NCBI GenBank assembly: GCA_023846275.1
Contig: JAIUJO010000148.1
Span: 64,501-128,500, forward strand
Origin: Vanilla planifolia
Taxonomy: Eukaryota; Streptophyta; Magnoliopsida; Asparagales; Orchidaceae
Direction of reading: 5' to 3'
DNA: 64,000 nucleotides
Below are positions 30,401-42,214 of this stretch, piece by piece. Under the pieces are notes generated by a model. It was given only the letters and a program-made list of their open reading frames with translations, searched no databases and was not told the DNA's origin. Position 1 is the stretch's first letter. Each line of letters begins with the position of its first letter. The translations under genes and the position numbers were made by a program.

Positions 30401-31318
30401 TTTTAATATCTCTCCTTTTTACCTCACTTTCATAATTTATAGTTCTTTTGGAGTTGTATTTTCTCTATGTAACTTCGTAGCATCTCCTATAGAGTTCTCT
30501 TACATTTCTATGATTTTCCTCTCTTCCTTAATCTTATCCCTCTATCTCTCTCTCTAAGAATTTTTGCACTCATCTCCCTTCTCACATTCTCAGTTCCCTC
30601 ACTTTTCTCTATTACATTGGGCATTGTCTCACACTCTCTATTTTTTGTTTTTTTTAGATGATTTTATTGCCTCTTTTTATTGATCTCTCCACCAGTGTCC
30701 CATTATCCTTCTACCATTTTGAACACTCTCTCTAATCAATTTCACTTTTGCTCTCTCTTTTTGTTTTCACTCTATCATTCTTCATAATTATCAATCATTG
30801 CCATGTCTTTCAGTTCTCATTTTTCTATATCTTCCTCTATGTCTTTTGTTATCTTTCACTTCTTTATTTTGTTCTCTTTCTTGATGCCTCATTTTCCTTT
30901 AACTCTTCTATCTTCCTACAACTTACTCTTTTTCTTTCCACCTTTTTCTTTCACTTTAGAAACTTTCTCCTTCTTTCTATTATTTGTGTCATTCACTTTG
31001 TTGATGGCTTACTCTCTTTTTCTGTCTCCCCTCTCTTTGACTTATTTCATCTCTAACTATTCCTCTTTGTATTTTTTTTCTTTTCACACATTTTGTCACC
31101 TCTTTCATCTCTCTTCACTCTCAAATTCATGCTTCTTATTTTTTCTCTTCCTCTCCAACTCTTCCATTCTTTCCTTTTAGTTTGAATTGTTCACTCTTTA
31201 TAATGTATTTACCTCATTTGTCTCTATAAATTTCACTTCTATTCTTTCGCTTGTATTCTATCTTTGTCTCTTCATAAGTCATTTGTATCTCTCTTGCTTT
31301 CCCTTTTCCCTCTCTTAG
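27404..31318 (+). repeat. Satellite unit 8 (variant type B, near-copy of unit 4)
   Basis: 3,915 bp. The core is about 28,904-29,913. It repeats almost all private variants of unit 4 up to about 30,890, with few differences (for example atgtcttctcac here and atgttttctcac in unit 4). Its last few hundred bases switch to another type: cttcctctcc, ccttttagtttg and an extra CT before the unit boundary (ccctctcttagaatc), all shared with the end of unit 10. Confidence 0.95.
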
Positions 31319-34300
31319 AATCTATCTCATAATCTATCTTTGTCGCTCTTAATCTTAGCCTCTTAATCTCCCCCTCTTCCCTTTTCTCTCTCACTTAATC
31401 TTTTATTTCATGCCTCTATCTATCTCTTCTAAATCTTCTTTCCTTCTTCCAAAAATTTATTCCTCTCTAAGGAACTTTCTAATTCTAATTTTCTCTTGCT
31501 TTCTTTATCCTCGATCACGAAAAGCATCCATTTTTGCTGCCATTTCGTTTGAATAAAATCTCTCTCACATATTCACTTCCACCTCTTCCCTTTTTTCCCT
31601 CTTCCATATCATTATTCCTTTGAGATTTGGTCCTTCTATTTTTACTTTTATCTCTTTATTCCTCCTTAATATTTCTTCAAATATATATATATTTTTTTAT
31701 TTCTTTTTGATCTTTCAATATTCTTTATCTCTCCCATGTCTTTATTTTTTTATTACACTTCGTGTACCTCTGTTTCTATATCTATCTTCATAAAAGTCTT
31801 TTTGGCCACCCTTTTTTTACCATTGTTCAGTTTAATTTTTTACTAATTTGTTTCCTATTTTATTTCCCACGTCTTCTATTTTTAATCTCTCCTTTTACAC
31901 TTCTTTTCACACTTTATGATCTTTTGACATAATATCTCTTTATTCATCCATCATTTTTGCTTCTTTTATTTTTTTATTAATGTATATGGGCTCTTTATAT
32001 TGTATTCTTTTTGTCATAGACTTTAACTTTTCTTTATTATCACTCTTCTCTCTCTTTTTCTTATTCTTCATTTTCATTCCATCTCTGTAGTTGTACTTCT
32101 TTACTAGCAAAATTGTTTATGTTTTCAAGTCTATTTAATGTCAATCTTTATCATTTATTATATATTCTACACAATGCTTCTCTCTTTGTGTTTATTTACT
32201 TCTTTACTTTTTTTAATTTCGATCTCATGTTTATAAAATCTTTAGCTATCTTTTCTCTCCATCATTTTTATTTCTCTTTGATTTCTCTCTCTGATGCACT
32301 ACTTATTTTCTTCTATTTATCTTGTGAATTCCACACTCTCTCCTCAATATCTCATTTTCTTGCTCTCTTTGAACAAATTCTCTTTCATCTCACTCTATTC
32401 AATTATCTCCACTTTATCAATCCATTTTATTCTATTAATTGATGCTCCCTCCAAAGCACTTTTCCCTTATTCAATCCTAATTATTATCTCTTTCTTATTC
32501 TACCTCACTACCTCACTCACTTTCTCTTATTTTACCTCTTTATTTATTTTTCTATCTTCAATTGATTCTTTTAAATCCTTTTATTATTTTATTTACACTT
32601 GAAATTAGGCATATTTCATTTTATTCTTTTTCACGTTTTCTTATTTTATTCCAAATTTTTTTTCTATAATTCACCTCTTCAGGTATATTTTTGTGTCCCA
32701 CATTCTCTTATTCTAGCGATCAATAATATATTAATAATTTTTCCTTCAAGAATTCTCTTTCTTAGTCTTTTAGTTTTCCAAAATATTATTAGTTGTTTTT
32801 ACCATAGTTTTCTAAAAATGATACTAATAATTATGAATATAATTATAATTTTATAATGAATTTTTTTAATTTAAAATAGCCTTATTTTTTAATTACTAAG
32901 AGTTACAAATTTATACTTTTGTATTGTTTCATTTTTATAATTAGTTCTTATTCGTTGTTTTCCCAATTTCATTATAAAATTCTTTTCAAAAACTAGGAAA
33001 AAGGAAGAAAAAAACATTATTTAGCTATTCATTTGGGTATTTATATAGTGACTTTATTTATTATTTTTTTTTATTTTAATAATAAAAATATGTTTTTAAA
33101 TTTTATTAAAAATTATAATCTAAAATTTTATTTTGAAACTACAAATAAATTATTATTATTTTATCTTAGTAGTTGTAAATGTTTTCTCACGATAGTTTTA
33201 CTGATAATAATAACAACAATAATAGTAAATGCACATACTTGTAATATTAGTTATTTATGTAAGAATATTAGAGTTATGATTGACATGATAACAAAATGTT
33301 AGACTTAATACAACAATGTTTTTTTAATTATGGTCAATACTATTAGCAAAAGTTGTTATTGTCTAAAATTCTTAAAGAACATATAAAAAATAATTAATTA
33401 TTGTTGATAAGAACTATAATTATTAAGAATTAGCAATTTAAATAAGTAAAACTTATTTTAGAACCAAGGAAGTATTAAATTTAAAAATTAGATATGCTAA
33501 TAAATATTCCATTATTTGTTAAAAATTACAATTCATTAACATATTTTTAAATAAAAATAAAAATTAATTATAGTTAATTCTAACAAATATAAAATTAATC
33601 TTAAAAAATTAAAATTAATAAGCATTACTTTAAATACTATAATGATAATTAATAGTTACCAATTTATCAAGACGAGTTTTTATAATAGTTATTCTTATTA
33701 ACTAAATTTTTGTTGGATATACATTTTTAATCATTTCAAAGATTTTTGAAAAATAACGTTTATTGATAACATTTTTTATATTTTCTTATCAAAATAATAG
33801 TACCGTATAGGATTAATAATTAATTCTTCATGTTCTTCATTTATCTCTCTTCAACATTAGGTTCATTTTCTCTCTCTATTTTTGTTTCTTTATCCATACA
33901 TTTTCTCTCACAAAATATTTGGGCGACGCCATCTAATTCTTTATCATAGTGTCTATCATCTCTTTTCCCAAAATTGTCTCTCTTTCTTTCATGATCTTCC
34001 CATTGTTCCTTTTTTATTACATCTCCTTCTCTATTTCATCATTTTTGTCATTCGATTAGTGTGTTTTTTAAAACTATTTCCTTCCATTACTCTCCCTTCT
34101 TCATTTATCACAATCCCAATGTTTTTCTCCCTTTTTTTCATCCTTCATCTCATTTTCTCACAAATAGAAATATCTATCAATATGTTTGTCACTTTCTCTT
34201 TATGACTTATCAAACTGTCTCACCTTCCTTTCTCTTTTTTTCTCTTCTTAATCCACATGTCATTGACTCAGTCTCTCTTCTCTATATCACCTTCTCTTCT

Positions 34301-35236
34301 ACACGATGTTTTTGCTCCCTTTTAATATCTCTCCTTTTTACCTCACTTTCATAATTTATAGTTCTTTTGGAGTTGTATTTTCTCTATGTAACTTTGTAGC
34401 ATCTCCTATAGAGTTCTCTTACATTTCTATGATTTTCCTCTCTTCCTTAATCTTATCCCTCTATCTCTCTCTCTAAGAATTTTTGCACTCATCTCTCTTC
34501 TCACATTCTCAGTTCCCTCACTTTTCTCTATTACATTGGGCATTGTCTCACACTCTCTATTTTTTGTTTTTTTTAGATGATTTTATTGCCTCTTTTTATT
34601 GATCTCTCCACCAGTGTCCCATTATCCTTCTACCATTTTGAACACTCTCTCTAATCAATTTCACTTTTGCTCTCTCTTTTTGTTTTCACTCTATCATTCT
34701 TCATAATTATCAATCATTGCCATGTCTTTCAGTTCTCATTTTTCTATATCTTCCTCTATGTCTTTTGTTATCTTTCACTTCTTTATTTTGTTCTCTTTCT
34801 TGATGCCTCATTTTCCTTTAACTCTTTTATCTTCCTACAACTTACTCTTTTTCTTTCCACCTTTTTCTTTCACTTTAGAAACTTTCTCCTTCTTTCTATT
34901 ATTTGTGTCATTCACTTTGTTGATGGCTTACTCTCTTTTTCTGTCTCCCCTCTCTATGACTTATTTCATCTCTAACTATTCCTCTTTGTATTTTTTTTCT
35001 TTTCACACATTTTGTCACCTCTTTCATCTCTCTTCACTCTCAAATTCATGCTCCTTATCTTTTTCTCTTGCTCTCCAACTCTTCCATTCTTTCCTTTCAC
35101 TTTGAATTGTTCACTCTTTATAATGTATTTACCTCATTTGTCTCTATAAATTTCACTTCTATTCTTTCGCTTGTATTCTATCTTTGTCTCTTCATAAGTC
35201 ATTTGTATCTCTCTTGCTTTCCCTTTTCCCTCTTAG
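31319..35236 (+). repeat. Satellite unit 9 (variant type D)
   Basis: 3,918 bp. The core is about 32,821-33,832. The left part shares aaggaactttc, gagatttggtcc, ttttttattacac, cataaaagtc, gtttaattttttac, tatgggctc and actagcaaaattg with the partial unit 11, and most of these with nothing else in the array. The right half follows the main pattern of units 6-7. Confidence 0.95.
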
Positions 35237-38200
35237 AATCTATCTCATAATCTATCTTTGTCGCTCTTAATCTTAGCCTCTTAATCTCCCCCTCTTCCCT
35301 TTTCTCTCTCACTTAATCTTTTATTTCATGCCTCTATCTATCTCTTCTAAATCTTCTTTCCTTCTTCCAAAAATTGATTCCTCTCTAAGGCACTTTCTAA
35401 TTCTAATTTTCTCTTGCTTTCGTTATCCTCGATCACGAAAAGCATCCATTTTTGCTGCCATTTCGTTTGAATAAAATCTCTCTCACATATTCACTTCCAC
35501 CTGTTCCCTTTTTTCCCTCTTCCATATCATTATTCCTTTGAGATTTTGTCCTTCTATTTTTACTTTTATCTCTTTATTCCTCCTTAATCTTTCTTCAAAT
35601 ATATATATTTTTTTTATTTCTTTTTGATCTTTCAATATTCTTTATCTCTACCATGTCTTTATTTTTTTCTTACACTTCGTGTACCTCTATTTCTATATCT
35701 ATCTTCATAAAAATCTTTTTGGCCACCCTTTTTTTACCATTGTTCAGTTTACTTTTTTACTAATTTGTTTCCTATTTTATTTCCCACGTCTTCTATTTTT
35801 AATCTCTCCTTTTACACTTCTTTTCACACTTTATGATCTTTTGACATAATATCTCTTTATTCATCCATCATTTTTGCTTCTTTTTTTTTTTTATTAATGT
35901 ATATGGTCTCTTTATATTGTATTCTTTTTGTCATAGACTTTAACTTTTCTTTATTATCACTCTTCTCTCTCTTTTTCTTATTCATCATTTTCATTCCATC
36001 TCTGTAGTTGTACTTCTTTACTAACAAAATTGTTTATGTTTTCAAGTCTATTTAATGTCAATCTTTATCATTTATTATATATTCTACACAATGCTTCTCT
36101 CTTTGTGTTTATTTACTTCTTTACTTTTTTAATTTCTATCTCATGTTTATAAAATTATTAGCTATCTTTTCTCTCCATCATTTTTATTTCTCTTTGATTT
36201 CTCTCTCTGATGCACTACTTATTTTCTTCTATTTATCTTGTGAATTCCACACTCTCTCCTCAATATCTCATTTTCTTGCTCTCTTTGAACAAATTCTCTT
36301 TCATCTCACTCTATTCAATTATCTCCACTTTATCAATCCATTTTATTCTATTAATTGATGATCCCTCCAAAACACTTTTCCCTTATTCAATCCTAATTAT
36401 TATCTCTTTCTTATTCTACCTCACTCCGTCACTCACTTTCTCTTATTTTACCTCTTTATTTATTTTTCTATCTTCAATTGATTCTTTTAAATCCTTTTAT
36501 TATTTTATTTACACTTGAAATTAGGCATATTTCATTTTATTCTTTTTCATGTTTTCTTATTTTATTCCAAATTCTTTTTCTATAATTAACCTCTTCAGGT
36601 ATATTTTTGTGTCCCACATTCTCTTATTCTAGCGATCAATAATATATTAATAATTTTTCCTTCAAGAATTCTCTTTCTTTTTCTTCTAGTTATCAAAAAT
36701 ATTATTAGTTGTTTTTACCATAGTTTTCTAAAAATGATACCAATAATTATGAATATAATTATAATTTTATAATGAATTTTTTTAATTTAAAATAACCTTA
36801 TTTTTTAATTACTAAGAGTTACAAATTTATACTTTTGTTTTGTTTCATTTTTATAATTAGTACTTATTCGTTTTTTTCCCAATTTCATTATAATATTGTT
36901 TTCAAAAACTAGGAAGAAAGAAGAAGAAAACATTATTTAGCTATTCATTTGGGTATTTATATAGTGACTTTATTTATTATTATTTTTTATTTTAATAATA
37001 AAAATATGTTTTTAAATTTTATTAAAAATTATAATCTAAAATTTTATTTTGAAACTACAAATAAATTATTATTATTTTATCTTAGTAGTTGTAAATGTTT
37101 TCTTACGATAGTTTTACTGATAATAATAACAACAATAATAGTAAATGCACATACTTGTAATATTAGTTATTTATGTAAGAATATTAGAGTTATGATTGAC
37201 ATGATAACAAAATGTTAGACTTAATACAACAATGTTTTTTTAATTATGGTCAATACTATTAGTAAAAGCTATTATTATCTAAAATTCTTAAAGAACATAT
37301 AAAAAATAATTAATTATTGTTGATAAGAACTATAATTATTAAGAATTAGCAATTTAAATAAGTAAAACTTATTTTAGAACCAAGGAAGTATTAAATTTAA
37401 AAATTAGATATGCTAATAAATATTCCATTATTTGTTAAAAATAACAATTCATTAACATATTTTTAAATAAAAATAAAAATTAATTATAGTTAATTCTAAC
37501 AAATATAAAATTAATCTTGAAAAATTAAAAATTAATAAGCATTACTTTAAATACTATAATGATAATTAATAGTTACCAATTTATCAAGACTAGTTTTTAT
37601 AATAGTTATTCTTATTAACTAAATTTTTGTTGGATATACATTTTTAATCATTTCAAAGATTTTTGAAAAATAACGTTTATTGATAACATTTTTTATATTT
37701 TCTTATCAAAATAATACTACCGTATAGGATTAATAATTAATTCTTCATGTTCTTCATTTATCTCTCTTCAACATTAGGTTCATTTTCTCTCTCTATTTTT
37801 GTTTCTTTATCCATACATTTTCTCTCACAAAATATTTTGGCGACGCCATCTAATTCTTTATCATAGTGTCTATCATCACTTTTCCCAAAATTGTCTCTCT
37901 TTCTTTCATGATCTTCCCATTGTTCCTTTTTTATTACATCTCCTTCTCTATTTCATCTTTTTTGTCATTCGATTAGTGTGTTTTTTAAAACTATTTCCTT
38001 CCATTACTCTCCCTTCTTCATTTATCACAATCCTAATGTTTTTCTCCCTTTTTTTCATCCTTCTTCTAATTTTCTCACAAATAGAAATATCTATCAATAT
38101 GTTTGTCACTTTCTCTTTATGACTTATCAAACTCTCTCACCTTCCTTTCTCTTTTTTTCTCTTCTTAATCCGCATGTCATTGACTCAGTCTCTCTTCTCT

Positions 38201-39156
38201 ATATCACCTTCTCTTCTACACAATGTTTTTGCTCCCTTTTAATATCTCTCCTTTTTACCTCACTTTCATAATTTATAGTTCTTTTGGAGTTGTATTTTCT
38301 CTATGTAACTTTGTAGCATCTCCTATACAGTTCTCTTACATTTCTATGATTTTCCTCTCTTCCTTAATCTTATCCCTCTATCTCTCTCTCTAAGAATTTT
38401 TGCACTCATCTCTCTTCTCACATTCTCAGTTCCCTCACTTTTCTCTATTACATTGGGCATTGTCTCACACTCTCTATTTTTTGTTTTTTTTAGATGATTT
38501 TATTGCCTCTTTTTATTGATCTCTCCACCAGTGTCCCATTATCCTTCTACCATTTTGAACACTCTCTCTAATCAATTTCACTTTTGCTCTCACTCTTTTT
38601 GTTTTCACTCTATCATTCTTCATAATTATCAATCATTGCCATGTCTTTCAGTTCTCATTTTTCTATATCTTCCTCTTTGTCTTTTGTTATCTTTCACTTC
38701 TTTATTTTGTTCTCTTTCTTGATGCCTCATTTTCCTTTAACTCTTCTATCTTCCTACAACTTACTCTTTTTCTTTCCACCTTTTTCTTTCACTTTAGAAA
38801 CTTTCTCCTTCTTTCTATTATTTGTGTCATTCACTTTGTTGATGGCTTACTCTCTTTTTCTGTCTCCCCTCTCTATGACTTATTTCATCTCTAACTATTC
38901 CTCTTTGTATTTTTTTTCTTTTCACACATTTTGTCACCTCTTTCATCTCTCTTCACTCTCAAATTCATGCTTCTTATTTTTTCTCTTCCTCTCCAACTCT
39001 TCCATTCTTTCCTTTTAGTTTGAATTGTTCACTCTTTATAATGTATTTACCTCATTTGTCTCTATAAATTTCACTTCTATTCTTTCGCTTGTATTCTATC
39101 TTTGTCTCTTCATAAGTCATTTGTATCTCTCTTGCTTTCCCTTTTCCCTCTCTTAG
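35237..39156 (+). repeat. Satellite unit 10 (mosaic)
   Basis: 3,920 bp, the longest copy. The core is about 36,737-37,749. The left part carries aaaattgattcc and ctttcgttatcc like units 4 and 8. The core mixes aatagttacc and aactaaattt (units 4-9) with caagactag (units 1-2). The right part has ctctcactctttttg like units 1 and 3. The end (cttcctctcc, ccttttagtttg, extra CT) matches unit 8. The GC-rich motif has lost one G (attttggcgacgcc). Confidence 0.95.
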
Positions 39157-40060
39157 AATCTATCTCATAATCTATCTTTGTCGCTCTTAATCTTAGCCTC
39201 TTAATCTCCCCCTCTTCCCTTTTCTCTCTCACTTAATCTTTTATTTCATGCCTCTATCTATCTCTTCTAAATCTTCTTTCCTTCTTCCAAAAATTTATTC
39301 CTCTCTAAGGAACTTTCTAATTCTAATTTTCTCTTGCTTTCTTTATCCTCGATCACGAAAAGCATCCATTTTTGCTGCCATTTCGTTTGAATAAAATATC
39401 TCTCACATATTCACTTCCACCTGTTCCCTTTTTTCCCTCTTCCATATCATTATTCCTTTGAGATTTGGTCCTTCTATTTTTACTTTTATCTCTTTATTCC
39501 TCCTTAATCTTTCTTCAAATATATATATATTTTTTTATTTCTTTTTGATCTTTCAATATTCTTTATCTCTCCCATGTCTTTATTTTTTTATTACACTTCG
39601 TGTACCTCTGTTTCTATATCTATCTTCATAAAAGTCTTTTTGGCCACCCTTTTTTTACCATTGTTCAGTTTAATTTTTTACTAATTTGTTTCCTATTTTA
39701 TTTCCCACGTCTTCTATTTTTAATCTCTCCTTTTACACTTCTTTTCACACTTTATGATCTTTTGACATAATATCTCTTTATTCATCCATCATTTTTGCTT
39801 CTTTTATTTTTTTATTAATGTATATGGGCTCTTTATATTGTATTCTTTTTGTCATAGACTTTAACTTTTCTTTATTATCACTCTTCTCTCTCTTTTTCTT
39901 ATTCTTCATTTTCATTCCATCTCTTAGTTGTACTTCTTTACTAGCAAAATTGTTTATGTTTTCAAGTCTATTTAATGTCAATCTTTATCATTTATTATAT
40001 ATTCTACACAATGCTTCTCTCTTTGTGTTTATTTACTTCTTTACTTTTTTTAATCTCTAT
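39157..40060 (+). repeat. Satellite unit 11, partial (variant type D), array right edge
   Basis: About 904 bp that follow unit 9 closely (aaggaactttc, gagatttggtcc, ttttttattacac, tatgggctc, actagcaaaattg). Private changes are aaaatatctc and a two-base loss in ccatctcttagttg. High identity stops near 40,056-40,060, where the array sequence tttaatttctatctcatg is replaced by taatctctatgtattag. Confidence 0.93.
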
Positions 40061-42214
40061 GTATTAGTTTAACTCTTCATCTTTGACTTTCTTTCACTTG
40101 ATGACTTTTCATTCTCTATGATCTCACCACTATCTATATCATCTTGACCTCTTTCTCATTCACTCATCCATTCTCATTCTATTGGCTCCCTATTTTCCAT
40201 AACAGTTTATGCTGTTATTGCTTTTCTCTTTAATATCATCAATTCCTTTCCTGCTATCTTTTTCTCTTAATCTCTCATCTTATTTATCAATCATTCATTT
40301 AACTCTCTAATAACCTCTATCAACCATTTATCACTCTGTTCTCTCTCTTTGACTACTACTCTTTTATTTTCTATCTTTTGTGCAAAACTTCTCTCCTACC
40401 TCATCTCTTGTCATACATCTCTCATATATCCATTTCTTCTATCTCCCTACCTCTTCATATGTTGTCTCTCTATCTCTTTCTACATTCTTTTTTATTTATT
40501 TCTCTTTTTTTTCCAATTATCTCACAATGTCTTCTCTCTCTCACACTCCCTCTTTTCACCATTCACTCTTTCTTATTTCACTTTTTCTATCTACTTTTTA
40601 TTATGCATCTTACATCGTTATATCCTTATCTTCTCTCTTCTATATATTGCTCTATTTCTTTTTCCTATCACTAATCTATAGGTTCACCTCTCTTTCTTTT
40701 ACCTTCATAATCTTTTCATGTCTCCACTTTTAAATTTATTCTTTCCAATAAGAAATCTCTTCCTAATTTTCCCTCTATTTCACTATCACTCAAACTCTCT
40801 CTTACTTTCTCAATTTTTATCTCTTTCACATGAAACTCTTCATCTATCTCAACTTTTGAACACTCTTATCGCTCTTTATTTCCTCTTTTTAATACTCTCC
40901 TTACTGCTCCCTCTTTCATCTTACTCTCTATGATATTCACTACTCCATTTCTCTTTGTTTAGATCTCTTAAAGAATTCTTTGTCTGCTCACTCTTTCTTC
41001 CCTTATCTCTTCATTATCACCACACCATCTAGTTCTATAAATTGATACTTCCTCCATCACTTATTCCTCTTCTAACAGTCTATGATTATCTCTTTCTTAC
41101 TCTATCCCTCACTCTCTTTCTCTCTATCTTTGCCCTTTCATTTCATTTTGTCCATCTAACTCTCCCACCTCCTTATAAAAATCTATTATATTTTTCTCTC
41201 TCATTAATTCCCTCTCTCACTCCATCATGCACTCTCTCATGTAAGCTATATCTTTTTAATATTTATCACTTTTCTCTAAAAATTTTTAATTTTTGTTTAA
41301 TTATAAATATTTCATGTCGAATTATTTTAATTATTTCTTTATTAATAAACCTCTCTCTTACCTTATCTATTTCACTTTACCATCTTAATCCCTCTATATC
41401 ACACTTATCTCTTTTCCTAGTTAATTTCTCTCTAATCATATTTCCTCTCATTATTTTGCTCGAATCGATCCCTACCTTAATGATTTCTCTCTACACATTA
41501 TTCCTTACTCCACGGTATTCTATATAATTTTTCTTCAGTCGAATGCTTTTTCCCTTCTTTTCTCACTCCCTCCATTAAATCTATCTAATCAATTTCTAGG
41601 CCCCTCTTTTTTTCTCTTCTTAATGTGTCTCTTAATTTTTATCTTGTCTATATCAAAGCTTTTGTTCATGTTTCTCTCCATCATTTCCATCTCTCATTAA
41701 TTTCTCTCTCTAAAACACTACCTACTATTTTTTCTTTATCTTGCTCACTTTCACGCCCTCTCTAACTTTATATCTCTTTTTCTTGCTCTCTTTAAACCTA
41801 TTCTGTCTTATCTTTCTCTCTTTTTCACTTTGCTCTGCATTAATCCACATTCTTATTCTACAAATTGATGCCTCTTACTAAGCTTTTCTTGTAGTCTTAC
41901 CCTCAATTGTCATCCCTTTCTTGTTCTATGTTTCTCTGTCGCTCAATTTCTCTCTTTTTACTCTTTTATTAGTTTTTTCTCGCTCTCTCACTCTATCATG
42001 CCTTCTCTTTTTTTCTATTTATCTATTATTATTATTTTTCTCATTTCTCTTAGTCTTCTCCATTTATATTTGTCTAGATATACTTTATTTTTACTTTGTT
42101 TCTCACCTCTCTCACCTTTCTTTCTTTTTGTTTTCTATTTCTCTCTTTATCACTTTTTTAAGCATTCATTGTATGCTTATCTTCAACATCTTATTTCACA
42201 ATAAACTTTTGAAA
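40061..42214 (+). repeat. Diverged copy D1 of the satellite family, pyrimidine-rich part
   Basis: T/C-rich, G-poor DNA continuing the array in register. The first bases resemble the diverged copy at 61,576-61,680, which is at the same point of the unit. The stretch 41,640-41,970 aligns by eye with unit phase about 905-1,230: ctctccatcattt, tttctctctctaaaacac against tttctctctctgatgcac, and attctacaaattgatg against attctattaattgatg. A second match to the aattgatg region lies at about 41,011-41,100, so this part seems partly duplicated. Beyond about 41,990 it holds tatcatgccttctct, which has no counterpart in the array unit but recurs at 62,952. Open frames here are artefacts of composition. 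Confidence 0.75.

Larger units (their letters stand above)
1..40060 (+). repeat. Tandem array of a 3.9-kb satellite unit, 10 full copies plus one partial
   Basis: The block beginning at base 1 recurs, nearly unchanged, at 3915, 7828, 11743, 15657, 19574, 23487, 27404, 31319, 35237 and 39157, always in the same orientation. The phase was set at the string aatctatctcataatc and is arbitrary. Unit lengths are 3,913-3,920 bp, and differences are mainly scattered single bases and short indels. Each unit has a T/C-rich, G-poor left part (about 1.5 kb), an AT-rich core (about 1.0 kb) and a T/C-rich right part (about 1.4 kb). The left array edge is not in the window; the right edge is near 40,060. No intact gene was found in any unit. 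Such long units are usually called macrosatellites or long-unit satellites; a centromeric, knob or subtelomeric location cannot be told from this window. Confidence 0.97.

Noticed and set aside
2709-38130. Minus-strand 60-codon frame rich in K, R and E (copies near 2,709, 6,624, 10,536, 22,285, 26,198 and 37,948)
   Set aside because: It is the purine-rich complement of the same satellite DNA, overlaps plus-strand frames and is missing in units 4, 5, 8 and 9. No family resemblance.
388-39018. Recurring plus-strand open frames of 60-175 codons in every array unit (for example near 793, 2,560, 2,739, 3,401 and their copies)
   Set aside because: They encode F/L/S/I/Y-rich strings expected from T/C-rich DNA. 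Many begin only at TTG, they overlap in different frames, and their lengths vary between units with single-base changes. Recurrence follows from the tandem repeat and not from selection on protein.
1-40060. CRISPR array, rDNA unit, histone cluster or viral concatemer as an explanation of the tandem repeat
   Set aside because: The period is 3.9 kb with no short direct repeats and spacers. No rRNA- or 5S-like sequence, histone frames or viral genes are visible.
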